Assembly (NCBI GenBank): GCA_016703325.1
Contig: JADJCH010000062.1
Location: 124,001 to 188,000 of the forward strand
DNA: 64,000 nt
Source: Burkholderiales bacterium
GTDB lineage: Bacteria > Pseudomonadota > Gammaproteobacteria > Burkholderiales > Burkholderiaceae_C
Direction of reading: 5' to 3'
Position 1 is the first letter of the stretch. The number at the start of each line of letters is the position of its first letter. Positions 34,661 through 43,566 of this stretch are shown here, one piece after another. The notes beneath the pieces are model-generated. The model was not told the DNA's origin. It saw only the letters and a program-made list of their open reading frames with translations, and did not search any database. A program made the translations under genes and the position numbers.

Positions 34661-37204
34661 ATGAAACCGCACGCCGACAGCAGCACCGCGGCGAACCCGC
34701 TGTCCCGCCCCCGGCCGGCCTGGCCGGCAGCCTGGCAGGACCTGCTCGATACGCTCCTGCAAGCCTCCTGCGTGGTGGACGCCGAGAGCCTGCGGGTGCT
34801 GGCCGTGAACACCAGCGCCACGCAGCTCTGGGGCCGCAGCGCCGCAGAGCTCACCGCCATCTCGGTGGAAGAACTGGCCGCCACGCCGGAGGACCAGCTG
34901 TTCTGGACCCAGCTGCACAGCTGGCCCCAGGCCACCGTGCTGCATTCGGACAGTCTGATCCTGCACGCCGATGGGTCCACCCGTGAGGTGGAGCGGCGGC
35001 TGTGCCCCTTCCAGCTGCCCGACGGACGGCCGGCCTGGATGCTCAGCCTGACCGACCTGAGCGGCCAGCGCCGCGCCGAAAGGGAAGTTGAGCGTCTGAC
35101 GGCCGAACTGGGTGCGACCTTCGGCGCCAGCAACGATGCCATCCTGATCACCGACCTGGAAGGTCGGGTGCGCCACTGGAATGCCGCCTTTGCCCGCCTC
35201 TGGCACCTGCCCGAGCATTGCAGCGCCCGCCACGACCAGGGTGAGGTGGGCCTGATCCTGCACGGCTCGATGGCCGATGCCGGCACCTACGAAGACAGCC
35301 TGGCGCACCGCATGGACGAGTTGCGCGACGCTCACGGCGGCGCCTCGCTGCGCGCTGCGCGCGGTGGACTGCATGAACCCCAGAGCGCCCCGGCCGTGGC
35401 CACCGACCGCTTCCTGCTGGGTGACGGCCGCACGGTGGAACGCCGCCTGCTGCCCCAGTACGGCCGCGGCCTGCTGGTGGGCTGGGTGCAGGTGTGGCGG
35501 GACCTCACCGCCCAGGTGGCCGACCAGGCCCGGCTGCAATTGGCCGCACAGGTGTTCGACGCCACACTCGACGCCCTGCTGGTGACCGATGCCGACGGGA
35601 ACATCGTCGCGGCCAACCCGGCCGCTGCGCTGCTGACCGGACGCTCCACCGAAGCCCTGCAGGACGGCTGCCTGCAACCCTTGCTGGAAGGCGTGGGCAA
35701 CGACGGAGGTCTGGTCGCCCTCACCGCCGGCCTGCCGCGCTGGCAGGGGGAGCTCACCGTGCGCAGCCCGCAGGGCGCCGTGCCGGTGCAGGCCACACTG
35801 TTGCGCATCAGCGGCAGCGGTCGGCCGGCCAACGGCTGCATCGTGGTGCTGCGCGACCAGAGCGAGCGCGATGCCGCACAGCGGCAGATCGAAGCGCTGG
35901 CCCATACCGACACCCTCACCGGTCTGCCCAACCGGATGCGCATGGTGGAAAGGCTGCAGGAGCAGGCCGACCGCAGTGCGGCGCAGGGCAGCGGCTTTGC
36001 GCTGCTGGTGTTCGGGCTGGACCGCTTCAAGCACCTCAACCAGTGCCTGGGCCACCCCAGCGGCGACCGCCTGCTCCAGGAAGTGGGCCGCCGGCTGTCC
36101 GGCGGTCTGCGCGACGGCGACACTGTGGCGCGCCTGGGTGGCGACACTTTCGGCGTGCTGCTGCCGCAGGCCGACGCTGCGGTGGCCGAAACGGTGGCGC
36201 GCCGCCTGCTGAGCGCCCTGTCGGACGACCTCACCATCGAAGGCGTCGCGGTAACCTTGAGCGCCAGCGTGGGTGTGGCCCTGTTCCCGCAGGACGCACG
36301 CCGCAGCGACGAGCTGCTGCACTGCGCCGACAGCGCCATGCACCGGGTCAAGGAACGCCATGGCGGCGATGTGCGCTTCTACCAGCCGCAGATGAACGTG
36401 GACCGGCTGGAACACATCCGCCTCGACCACGCGATGCGGCGAGGACTGGCGCAGGGGCACTTCCGCGTGCACTACCAGCCCCAGGTGAACCTGGCCAGCG
36501 GCGAGATCGTCGGCGCCGAGGCCCTGTGCCGCTGGACCGACCCGGAGCTGGGCGAGATCTCCCCGGCGCGCTTCATCGCCGTAGCCGAGGAGACCGGCTT
36601 CATCTCCGAGCTGGGCGACTGGGTGCTGCACCAGTCGGCGCAGCAGGCGCGGCGCTGGATGGACCTGGGACGGCCGGTGCCGGTGTCGGTGAACGTGTCG
36701 ATCCTGCAGTTCCAGCAGCCGCTGTTCGTGGAACGGGTCGGCCAGGTGCTGGCCGAACAGGGTCTGCCAGCCGAGCTGCTGGAGCTGGAGCTGACCGAAA
36801 GCATCCTGGTGGGCGACGTGGAGGAGATCCTGGCGCAACTGCGTGCCCTGGCGGCACTGGGTGTGCAACTGGCCATCGACGACTTCGGTACCGGCTACTC
36901 CAGCCTGGGCTACCTCAGGCGCCTGCCGATCCACCGGCTCAAGATCGACCGCAGCTTCATCCACCGCCTGCCGGACGATGAAAGCGACGTGGCCATCACC
37001 CGCACCGTGGTGGAGCTGGCCCGGGCCCTGCACCTGAGGGTGATCGCCGAAGGGGTGGAAAACACCGCCCAGCGCGACCACCTGGCCGCCCTGGGCTGCC
37101 ACGAGTACCAGGGCTGGCTCTGTGCCCCGGCCCTGCCGGCCGAGGAGTTCGATCGCTTGCACCTGCTGCATGCGCACACAAAACGCGCGACACTGGCGGC
37201 ATGA
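34661..37204 (+). CDS. PAS-PAS-GGDEF-EAL protein with degenerate GGDEF
   Basis: 847 residues from ATG 34661 (TTG 34628 is open but weaker). Two or three PAS-like domains at about 20-140, 155-290 and 295-410 (the segment LLVTDADGNIVAANPAAALLTG is typical). GGDEF domain about 415-575 has DTLTGLPNRMRM and GLDRFKHLN, but the active-site motif reads GGDTF (about 491), so cyclase activity is doubtful. EAL domain about 590-840 is complete: AEALCRW (about 618), ELTES, IDDFGTGYSSLGYL (about 740), KIDRSFI, EGVEN and QGW. Expected to hydrolyse c-di-GMP, with GGDTF perhaps a GTP sensor. No membrane helices. It overlaps the next gene by 4 bases (ATGA). Confidence 0.92.
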   Translation: MKPHADSSTAANPLSRPRPAWPAAWQDLLDTLLQASCVVDAESLRVLAVNTSATQLWGRSAAELTAISVEELAATPEDQLFWTQLHSWPQATVLHSDSLILHADGSTREVERRLCPFQLPDGRPAWMLSLTDLSGQRRAEREVERLTAELGATFGASNDAILITDLEGRVRHWNAAFARLWHLPEHCSARHDQGEVGLILHGSMADAGTYEDSLAHRMDELRDAHGGASLRAARGGLHEPQSAPAVATDRFLLGDGRTVERRLLPQYGRGLLVGWVQVWRDLTAQVADQARLQLAAQVFDATLDALLVTDADGNIVAANPAAALLTGRSTEALQDGCLQPLLEGVGNDGGLVALTAGLPRWQGELTVRSPQGAVPVQATLLRISGSGRPANGCIVVLRDQSERDAAQRQIEALAHTDTLTGLPNRMRMVERLQEQADRSAAQGSGFALLVFGLDRFKHLNQCLGHPSGDRLLQEVGRRLSGGLRDGDTVARLGGDTFGVLLPQADAAVAETVARRLLSALSDDLTIEGVAVTLSASVGVALFPQDARRSDELLHCADSAMHRVKERHGGDVRFYQPQMNVDRLEHIRLDHAMRRGLAQGHFRVHYQPQVNLASGEIVGAEALCRWTDPELGEISPARFIAVAEETGFISELGDWVLHQSAQQARRWMDLGRPVPVSVNVSILQFQQPLFVERVGQVLAEQGLPAELLELELTESILVGDVEEILAQLRALAALGVQLAIDDFGTGYSSLGYLRRLPIHRLKIDRSFIHRLPDDESDVAITRTVVELARALHLRVIAEGVENTAQRDHLAALGCHEYQGWLCAPALPAEEFDRLHLLHAHTKRATLAA

Positions 37205-37527
37205 TCGATTCGCGCTTCATTCCCGACGTTCCCTCCTCCGATCCGCCGGTGACGCACCGGCCGGAGGCTCACCGCTTCGAGAACCTCACCGACGGCCACC
37301 TGAGTTTTGCCACCTACCAGCTGGACCGGTCGGCACGGCAGGTGGTGTTCGACCACACCCTGGTGCCGCCACAGCTGCAGGGCCGCGGCATCGCCGCCGC
37401 GCTGATCAGCACCGCCCTGGACTGGGCCGCCGACGAAGGGCTGCAGGTGGTGCCCGCCTGCTCCTATGTGGCCATCTACATGCGCCGCCACCCGGAAACC
37501 CAGTCGCTGCTGAAGCCACGCGACTGA
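37201..37527 (+). CDS. Small GNAT-like (YjdJ-type) acetyltransferase
   Basis: 108 residues, the typical size of this compact GNAT group. Motif A is seen as QLQGRGIAAALISTALDWA (acetyl-CoA pyrophosphate loop Q-x-x-G-x-G/A), followed by CSYVAIYMRRHPE, a hallmark of the YjdJ-type family. Substrate unknown. Translationally coupled to the EAL protein by an ATGA overlap, which may be accidental or functional. Confidence 0.85.
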   Translation: MIDSRFIPDVPSSDPPVTHRPEAHRFENLTDGHLSFATYQLDRSARQVVFDHTLVPPQLQGRGIAAALISTALDWAADEGLQVVPACSYVAIYMRRHPETQSLLKPRD

Positions 37528-37579
37528 GCGGCCCGGTGGCCTCCGGTGGAGTCTGCGGCGGGTCCGCGCAGCGCACCGG

Positions 37580-38671
37580 TCACTCCCGCAGGTCGATCAC
37601 TTTCACCTTGACCCGGCGCTCCTGCTCATCGCGCCGCACCGTGAGCTCGACCGTGCTCTGAATGCCCGCACGCTCCAGTTCGGTGACAAAGGTGGACAGC
37701 GTGTCCACCGGGCGGCCGTTGACACCGACGATCACGTCACCCAGCTCACCGGTGCGCCGATTGAAGGGTCGCAGCCCGGCGGCTGCAGCGGGCGTGCCGC
37801 GGCCCACCTCCGCCAGCACCACGCCGCTGAGGCCGGCGCGCGCCACCAGGTCCGGCCGCATCGGCGTCACGCCGATGCCCGGCAGCGGCGCGCGGCCCTT
37901 GTTGATCAACGAGGGCACCACCCGGTTGACCAGGTCAGCTGGGATGGCAAAACCGATCCCCGAGGAGCTGCCGCTGGCCGAGCGGATGGCCGAGTTCACC
38001 CCGATCAGGCGACCGGCGCTGTCCATCAGCGGGCCGCCGGAGTTGCCGGGGTTGATCGCCGCGTCTGTCTGGATCACGCCCACCACCTCGCGGAAGTTGG
38101 CTGTAGGCAACTCCCGGTCCAGCGCGCTGACCAGGCCTTTGGTCAGGGTGCGCTGCAGCCCGAACGGGTTGCCGATGGCATAGACCGCCTGGCCGATCTT
38201 GAGGTCGCGCGAGCTGCCCAGCGGGATCGGGCGCAGATCCTTCGGCACCCGGCTCAGACGGATCACGGCCAGGTCGTACTCCGGCGCACCGCCCACCGGC
38301 TCGGCCGGAATCGGTTTGCCCGCATCCAGCTGCACGAACACCCGGCGAGCGCCCTGGACGACATGGAAATTGGTGACGATGTGGCCCTGCGCATCCCACA
38401 CAAAACCGCTGCCCGCGCCCTGGCTGACCTCGGCGCTGCCGAACAGGTTGCGCTGCTCGGACTCGGTGGTGATGTAGGCCACCGACGGCGCGGCCTGCTC
38501 GAACAGGTTGACCACCGCCTGTTCGTCGGGCTGCAAGGCCCCGCGCGGGCTCACGCTGCGGGGGCTGGCATCGCGCGCCTGCGACGCGCCGGCGGCCCAC
38601 ATCGACACCAGGGTGACCAGCGCCAGCAGCGCGCTGCCACGGCGCAGGACGGCATGGGGGAAGGAAGACAT
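37580..38671 (-). CDS. HtrA/DegS-like periplasmic serine protease
   Basis: 363 residues. Signal sequence or anchor at about 12-28, then a trypsin-like domain with the catalytic triad H103 (TNFHVV), D133 (EYDLAV) and S211 (GNSGGPL), followed by one PDZ domain from about 265 (GVVLAEVGRGTPAAAAGL, GDVIVGVNGRPV). One PDZ and small size fit DegS/HhoB-like proteases that act in envelope quality control. The gene follows a flavoprotein gene by 83 bp on the same strand. No sigma-E operon gene is nearby, so a DegS role in RseA cleavage is not supported by context. Confidence 0.93.
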   Translation of the reverse strand: MSSFPHAVLRRGSALLALVTLVSMWAAGASQARDASPRSVSPRGALQPDEQAVVNLFEQAAPSVAYITTESEQRNLFGSAEVSQGAGSGFVWDAQGHIVTNFHVVQGARRVFVQLDAGKPIPAEPVGGAPEYDLAVIRLSRVPKDLRPIPLGSSRDLKIGQAVYAIGNPFGLQRTLTKGLVSALDRELPTANFREVVGVIQTDAAINPGNSGGPLMDSAGRLIGVNSAIRSASGSSSGIGFAIPADLVNRVVPSLINKGRAPLPGIGVTPMRPDLVARAGLSGVVLAEVGRGTPAAAAGLRPFNRRTGELGDVIVGVNGRPVDTLSTFVTELERAGIQSTVELTVRRDEQERRVKVKVIDLRE

Positions 38672-38754
38672 CGTCGTGGAAGGCTTGGAAGGTGGGAACG
38701 GTCGCGGCGAACGGGCTCACCCGCCGACGCCGCACCGGGATCGGGGCATGCGCA

Positions 38755-40107
38755 TCATGGCAACCGATTGGGCGGGCATATCGGGCCGGCCGCACCAGAG
38801 TCAAGCCCCGCAGAGCGAACCTCGCGGTTCAGCAAGCCCTCGGCCGCCACCCGCCCGCTGGCGAAACAGGCGGTGAGCAGGTAGCCCCCGGTGGGGGCCT
38901 CCCAGTCGAGCATCTCGCCCGCGCAGGCCACCCCCGGGTGGCTGCGCAATTGCAGGCTGGCGTCCAGCCCCTCCAGCCGCACACCACCGGCACTGCTGAT
39001 CGCCTCGGCCACCGGGCGCGGCGCCTCCAGGCACAGAGGCAGGGCTTTGATGCGCCTGGCCAGCGCGGCCGGCTGGGTCTGCAGCGCCGGCCAGGCCGCG
39101 GCGTCCAGGCCCTCGCGCAGCAGCGCCGCCTTCACCCCGGCCAGGCCAGTCTGTTCGCGCAGGTGGTTGGTCCAGGAGCGGCTGCCACGTCCGCGGGCCA
39201 ACGCTGCGGTCACCTCCTCCAGGCTGCGCTGGGGCAACAGGTCCAGCTCCACCTGGGCAGGTCCCCGGGCGGCGATGTCGCGGCGCAGTGGCGCGCTGGC
39301 GGCATAGATCAACCCACCTTCGAGCCCGTAGTCGCTCACCACCGCCTCGCCGGTGCGTTCGAACAGCTGACCCTGCCCGTCCCGGTGGCGCAAGCGCACC
39401 GCCTTGAGCGGCTGGCCGGCATGGCGCTCGCGCAGGAAGGCGCTCCAGCGCACCTCGAAGCCGCAGTTCGCACTCACCAGCGGTGCCACCGGCACTCCCG
39501 CCTCGTCCAGCCAGGCCTGCCAGGCGCCGTCCGACCCCAGTTGCGGCCAGCTGGCCCCGCCCAGCGCCAGCAGCACCCGGTCGGCCTGCACCGTCCGCAC
39601 ACCGTCCGGCCCGCTGAACTCCAGCTGCCAGCCTGCGCCGGACGTCGGTTGCAGGGCGCCCGTCCAGCGCTGCCGCATGTGAAACACCGCCCCCTGCATG
39701 CGCAGCCGGTGCAGCCAGGCGCGCAGCAGCGGCGCCGCCTTCATTTCCGCCGGGAACACCTTGCCGGAGCTGCCCACAAAGGTCTGGATCCCCAGCTCGG
39801 CCGCCCAGTCGCGCAGCCCTTGCGCATCCAGCCGGTCCAGCCAGCGCCCCACCTCGGCACTGCGCTCGCCGTAACGGGCGCGAAAGGAGGCCGGCGGCTC
39901 GGCATGCGTGAGGTTGAGGCCGCCCTTGCCGGCCAGCAGGAACTTGCGGCCCACCGACGGCATGGCGTCGTAGACCTGTACCGCAGCGCCGCCGGCCAGC
40001 AGCGTCTCGGCGGCCATCAGCCCCGCTGGCCCGGCGCCGATCACCACCGCACGCAGGCGGGAATCGGCTAAGACGGCAGCGGAGAAATGTGGTGCGGAAC
40101 AGCTCAT
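38755..40107 (-). CDS. NAD(P)/FAD-dependent oxidoreductase (HI0933/BaiN-like flavoprotein)
   Basis: 450 residues from ATG 40107; the frame is open further upstream but without similarity. Starts with a dinucleotide fold VVIGAGPAGLMAAETLLAGG, then GRKFLLAGKGGLNLTHA, a hallmark of the HI0933-like flavoproteins, and ends with CAGEMLDWEAPTGGYLLTAC, the second FAD contact. The physiological substrate of the family is not settled. It may be co-transcribed with the downstream HtrA-like protease. Confidence 0.9.
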   Translation of the reverse strand: MSCSAPHFSAAVLADSRLRAVVIGAGPAGLMAAETLLAGGAAVQVYDAMPSVGRKFLLAGKGGLNLTHAEPPASFRARYGERSAEVGRWLDRLDAQGLRDWAAELGIQTFVGSSGKVFPAEMKAAPLLRAWLHRLRMQGAVFHMRQRWTGALQPTSGAGWQLEFSGPDGVRTVQADRVLLALGGASWPQLGSDGAWQAWLDEAGVPVAPLVSANCGFEVRWSAFLRERHAGQPLKAVRLRHRDGQGQLFERTGEAVVSDYGLEGGLIYAASAPLRRDIAARGPAQVELDLLPQRSLEEVTAALARGRGSRSWTNHLREQTGLAGVKAALLREGLDAAAWPALQTQPAALARRIKALPLCLEAPRPVAEAISSAGGVRLEGLDASLQLRSHPGVACAGEMLDWEAPTGGYLLTACFASGRVAAEGLLNREVRSAGLDSGAAGPICPPNRLP

Positions 40108-40307
40108 CGGCCCGGAGTCTAGCCGCGCCCCCGCCAGGCGCCGACGTCGCCCCATCCGCACCCCGGACGACGCGCCCGGCGGATCGGATGATCCGGACGG
40201 AGCCGGAAACTGGCCGGTCCACACCCGGCATTTCCAGCCGACCCGAAACCACATGCCGTGTCCAATCCAAACATCGACTCAGCAGCAACGGGTTGTCTGA
40301 TCCGGCA

Positions 40308-40338
40308 CAAAAGGGACCCATTCCGAGGTCACCTTTTG
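40308..40338. repeat. Hairpin upstream of the Cache-protein gene
   Basis: caaaagggacc and ggtcaccttttg pair with one bulged base around an 8-base loop (cattccga). It lies about 70 bp before the Cache gene start and may be an operator or a leader hairpin. Confidence 0.4.
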
Positions 40339-40410
40339 GGGCTGAGACATCAAGCCGATCCGCGCGCTGCCGATGGAAGTTGCACATCCCTTCATGACTG
40401 GAGTTTCAAC

Positions 40411-40875
40411 ATGATTCAACGCCGCCTCTGTCTGGCTCTTGCCTTCACCGCCCTGGGAGCTCTGTCGGGCCAGGCCTGGTCCTCCGAGCGGGGCAGCAAG
40501 GACGAAGCCAAGGCGCTGTGCGACGCCGCAGCGGCTCACGTCAAGAAGGTCGGCATCGACCAGGCCGCCAAGGACTTCGCCGCCGACCGCAGCAAATGGA
40601 TGACCAAGGACCTGTTTCCGTTCGTCCAGGAGCTGTCCGGCGTGATGCGTTTCCACATCAACGACAAGATGATCGGAAAGAACTTCCTGGAGGTGAAGGA
40701 TGCCTCCGGCAAGGAGTTCTCCAAGGAGATGGTGAATGTTGCCCGCAGCGGCAAATCCGGCTGGGTCGACTATGAGTGGGCCCATCCGGTGACCAAGAAG
40801 GTGGAAGACAAGTCCGCCTTCATTCAGCGCGTGGCCGGTGCGGACCTGCTGGTCGGCGTCGGCTTCTATCGCTGA
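40411..40875 (+). CDS. Secreted single Cache-domain protein
   Basis: 154 residues. Signal peptide of about 24 residues (LCLALAFTALGALSGQAWS). The mature part is one sCache_2-type domain: LCDAAAAHVKKVG, FHINDKMIGKNFLEVKDASGKEF in overlapping pieces, SGWVDYEWAHPVTKKVEDKSAF and VGVGFYR. Such domains bind small organic ligands, normally as the sensor part of chemoreceptors or kinases; here it is a free periplasmic protein. The chemoreceptor gene starts 55 bp downstream, so the two may work together. Confidence 0.88.
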   Translation: MIQRRLCLALAFTALGALSGQAWSSERGSKDEAKALCDAAAAHVKKVGIDQAAKDFAADRSKWMTKDLFPFVQELSGVMRFHINDKMIGKNFLEVKDASGKEFSKEMVNVARSGKSGWVDYEWAHPVTKKVEDKSAFIQRVAGADLLVGVGFYR

Positions 40876-40930
40876 ACCGCCTTCAACGCTCGGGCCTGCG
40901 CGGCCCGACAAGGCTGCAACTCGAGCTGTC

Positions 40931-42484
40931 ATGACCAAATTCCTCCACGACCTGCCCATCGTCGTCAAGGTGGCGCTGGCCCCCCTCTTTGCCATCGTCT
41001 GCCTCATCGTGGTGGCCGCGGTGGGCCACCTGTCCAACCAGGACAGCAATGTGGCGCTGCGATCGCTGGCGCAGGAGCAGTTGCCTCGGGTGGAACAGGT
41101 CTCTGCCCTGAAGACCCGGGTGGTGCAGCTCGATGCCATGGTGATGCGCAGCCTCGCCTACGAAGGCTCGGGCATGAAGGCGGTGCGGGTGGAGGCGGTG
41201 GACCGCGCCATCGATGCCGAACTGAAGGCCCTGCAGGCCGAGGTGGAGAAGCTGCAGAAGTCTGCCTCCCCGGATGAGCAGCCGATCTATGCGGATCTGC
41301 GCAAGTCGCTGGACGGCTTTGCCCGACTGGCGCGCGACACCCTGGACATGAAGTCTTCCGGCCTGTCGCAGGCTGCCATGCTGATGACGTCGGCCGAGCA
41401 GGAGCATGCCCGCCTGTCGCAGCATGTGGAGAAGCTGGTGGCCTCGGCCACCCGCCAAGGCCACGCGCAGGTGGAAGGTGCCTCGCGCAGCGCCGCACGC
41501 TCGGACGTCATTGCCTCCGCTGCGCTGGCGGGTGCCCTGCTGGTCACGGTGGCCATCACCTGGCTGTGCATCCGGCTGATCGTCACCCCCCTGAAGGGCG
41601 CTGTTCAGTTCGCACGCGAGATTGCCGCCGGCAACCTCTCACTGCAGCTGCCGGCGGCGGGCCGCGACGAAACCGGTCAGGTGCTGGTCGCCATGCAGGA
41701 GGTGGCGCAGCGGCTCAACGGCCTGCTCGGCCAGATCCAGCAGGCCGCGCAGCATGTGGAGCAGGCCTCCGGGGAAATTGCCCAGGGCAACCAGAACCTG
41801 TCGGAGCGCACCGAACTGACCGCCTCCGAACTGCAGCAGACCGCCTCCACGATGGAACAGCTGTCGCAGCAGATGCAGGACAGCAGCCAACGCGCCACCC
41901 AGGCCCACCAGCTGGCCGCCGAGGCCGCCGGCATTGCCCGCCAAGGGGGTGAGGTGGTGCACCAGTCCGTGGCATCGATGGGGCAGATCGCCGATCAGGC
42001 TCTGAAGATCCGCGACATCATCGGTGTGATCGACTCGCTGGCCTTCCAGACCAACATCCTGGCACTCAACGCCGCGGTGGAGGCGGCCCGTGCCGGCGAA
42101 CATGGGCGCGGCTTCGCGGTGGTGGCCGAAGAGGTGCGGGCGCTGGCTGCCCGCAGCGCGGCCTCTTCCAAGGAGATCCGCAGCCTGATCGGCGCCTCGG
42201 TGGAGCAGATCACCGCCGGCTCCGACAAGGCGCATGCGGCGGGCCGCATCATGGGGCAGGTGGTTCAGGCCATCGAAAACGCCAGCGGCCTGATCACCTC
42301 GATCGCCCACAACAGCCAGGAACAGGCGGGCGGGGTGCATCAGGTGACCGCAGCCATCAACCGCATGGACAGCAACACGCAGCAGAACGCCGCGATGGTG
42401 GAGCAGGCCGCAGCCGCCACCTCCTCGCTGCGTGAGCAGGCCCGCGCCTTGATGCACTCGCTGGCGGTGTTCCGGGTCGCCTGA
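40931..42484 (+). CDS. Methyl-accepting chemotaxis protein
   Basis: 517 residues from ATG 40931. TM1 about 12-34, a helical (4HB-like) periplasmic domain to about 190, TM2 about 195-215, HAMP (LIVTPLKGAVQFAREIAAGN) and a signalling domain with the invariant hairpin tip IDSLAFQTNILALNAAVEAA and GRGFAVVAEEVRALA. Methylation helices are rich in Gln/Glu pairs. No C-terminal CheR-tethering pentapeptide (NWETF type). Ligand unknown; the neighbouring Cache protein may deliver it. No che genes are nearby. Confidence 0.95.
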   Translation: MTKFLHDLPIVVKVALAPLFAIVCLIVVAAVGHLSNQDSNVALRSLAQEQLPRVEQVSALKTRVVQLDAMVMRSLAYEGSGMKAVRVEAVDRAIDAELKALQAEVEKLQKSASPDEQPIYADLRKSLDGFARLARDTLDMKSSGLSQAAMLMTSAEQEHARLSQHVEKLVASATRQGHAQVEGASRSAARSDVIASAALAGALLVTVAITWLCIRLIVTPLKGAVQFAREIAAGNLSLQLPAAGRDETGQVLVAMQEVAQRLNGLLGQIQQAAQHVEQASGEIAQGNQNLSERTELTASELQQTASTMEQLSQQMQDSSQRATQAHQLAAEAAGIARQGGEVVHQSVASMGQIADQALKIRDIIGVIDSLAFQTNILALNAAVEAARAGEHGRGFAVVAEEVRALAARSAASSKEIRSLIGASVEQITAGSDKAHAAGRIMGQVVQAIENASGLITSIAHNSQEQAGGVHQVTAAINRMDSNTQQNAAMVEQAAAATSSLREQARALMHSLAVFRVA

Positions 42485-42559
42485 CCGGGTGATCGCGCCG
42501 CCAGGCCCTGTCTGAGCGCAGGCGACCGCCGGTGATCCGCAGGCGGTAACCTCCCTGCC

Positions 42560-43519
42560 ATGGACCGACTCCTTTCGATGCGCGTGTTTGAACGCGTGGT
42601 GGACGAAGGCAGCTTTGCTGCCGCAGCCCGAGCCCTGGACCTGTCTCCACCGGTCGTGACTCGCCTGGTGGCCGACCTCGAAGAACACCTGGGCACCCGC
42701 CTGCTGCAACGCAGCACCCGGCGGCTGGCGCTCACCGAGGCCGGTCAGACCTACCTCGGCCGGGTGCGCAGCATCCTCCAGGACATCGACGAGGCCCATG
42801 CCCTGGCCAGTGCCTCCACACGCGAGCTGGCGGGACTGCTGCGGCTGCACGCCCAGCCGGTGATCGCCACCCATGTGGTGGCGCCGCTGCTGGCGGGCTT
42901 TCGCGAGCGCTGCCCGCACATCCAGGTGGACCTGGACGTCCAGACGCTGGCCGAGCCGCCGATCGAGGAGTTCGACATCACCCTGCTGGCCACGGAGGAG
43001 GGCTTTGATGCGGACGTGGTGGCCCGACAAGTGGTCGCCTCGAATGCGGTGCTGGTGGCATCCCCCCAGTACCTGGCACGCCGCGGCACACCGCGCCAGC
43101 CGCAGGACCTGACGGGACACGACTGCCTGCGTCTGCGCCTGCCGCAGGGAAGGCCCCGCACCTGGCGGATGTGGTGCCCTGGCGAGGGGGCAGGCACAGC
43201 ACCGGCCGCGGTGGAGGTGCCCATCGACCCGGTGCTGTCGGCCAACCACTCCGACACACTGTTGCGTGCCGCGCTGGACGGAGCGGGCATCACATCGGTG
43301 GCATTGGACCTGGTGGCACCCGACCTGGGTCGCGGCACCTTGCAGCGGGTGCTCGCGCCCTGGATCACCGGTCGCCTGGTGCTGTACGCGGCACTGCCCA
43401 GCCGCAAGTTCATACCGCAGCGCAGCCGGGTCTTCCTGGATCATCTGATCGAGCAGACCCGTGCCCAGGCCGAACGGGCTCTGGCCGCCTGCGCGGCCTG
43501 TTCGGCGCCTCACCCATGA
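42560..43519 (+). CDS. LysR-family transcriptional regulator
   Basis: 319 residues. N-terminal winged HTH: VFERVVDEGSFAAAARALDL and SPPVVTRLVADLEEHLGTRL, then LLQRSTRRLALTEAG. The C-terminal effector domain is of the periplasmic-binding type, ending with an FLDHLIEQ helix. It belongs to the CrgA/DmlR-like branch by sequence feel. Target unknown; the preceding chemoreceptor is on the same strand, and the following gene is convergent. Confidence 0.93.
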   Translation: MDRLLSMRVFERVVDEGSFAAAARALDLSPPVVTRLVADLEEHLGTRLLQRSTRRLALTEAGQTYLGRVRSILQDIDEAHALASASTRELAGLLRLHAQPVIATHVVAPLLAGFRERCPHIQVDLDVQTLAEPPIEEFDITLLATEEGFDADVVARQVVASNAVLVASPQYLARRGTPRQPQDLTGHDCLRLRLPQGRPRTWRMWCPGEGAGTAPAAVEVPIDPVLSANHSDTLLRAALDGAGITSVALDLVAPDLGRGTLQRVLAPWITGRLVLYAALPSRKFIPQRSRVFLDHLIEQTRAQAERALAACAACSAPHP

Positions 43520-43566
43520 ACCAGTCCGGGCAGCCCCGATCGGTTCGGGAATCGGAAAGACCGGGA

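Noticed and set aside
40339..40405. FliA (sigma-28) promoter before the Cache/chemoreceptor genes
   Set aside because: GCCGATCC resembles the GCCGATAA -10 box, but no TAAA element lies at the correct distance.
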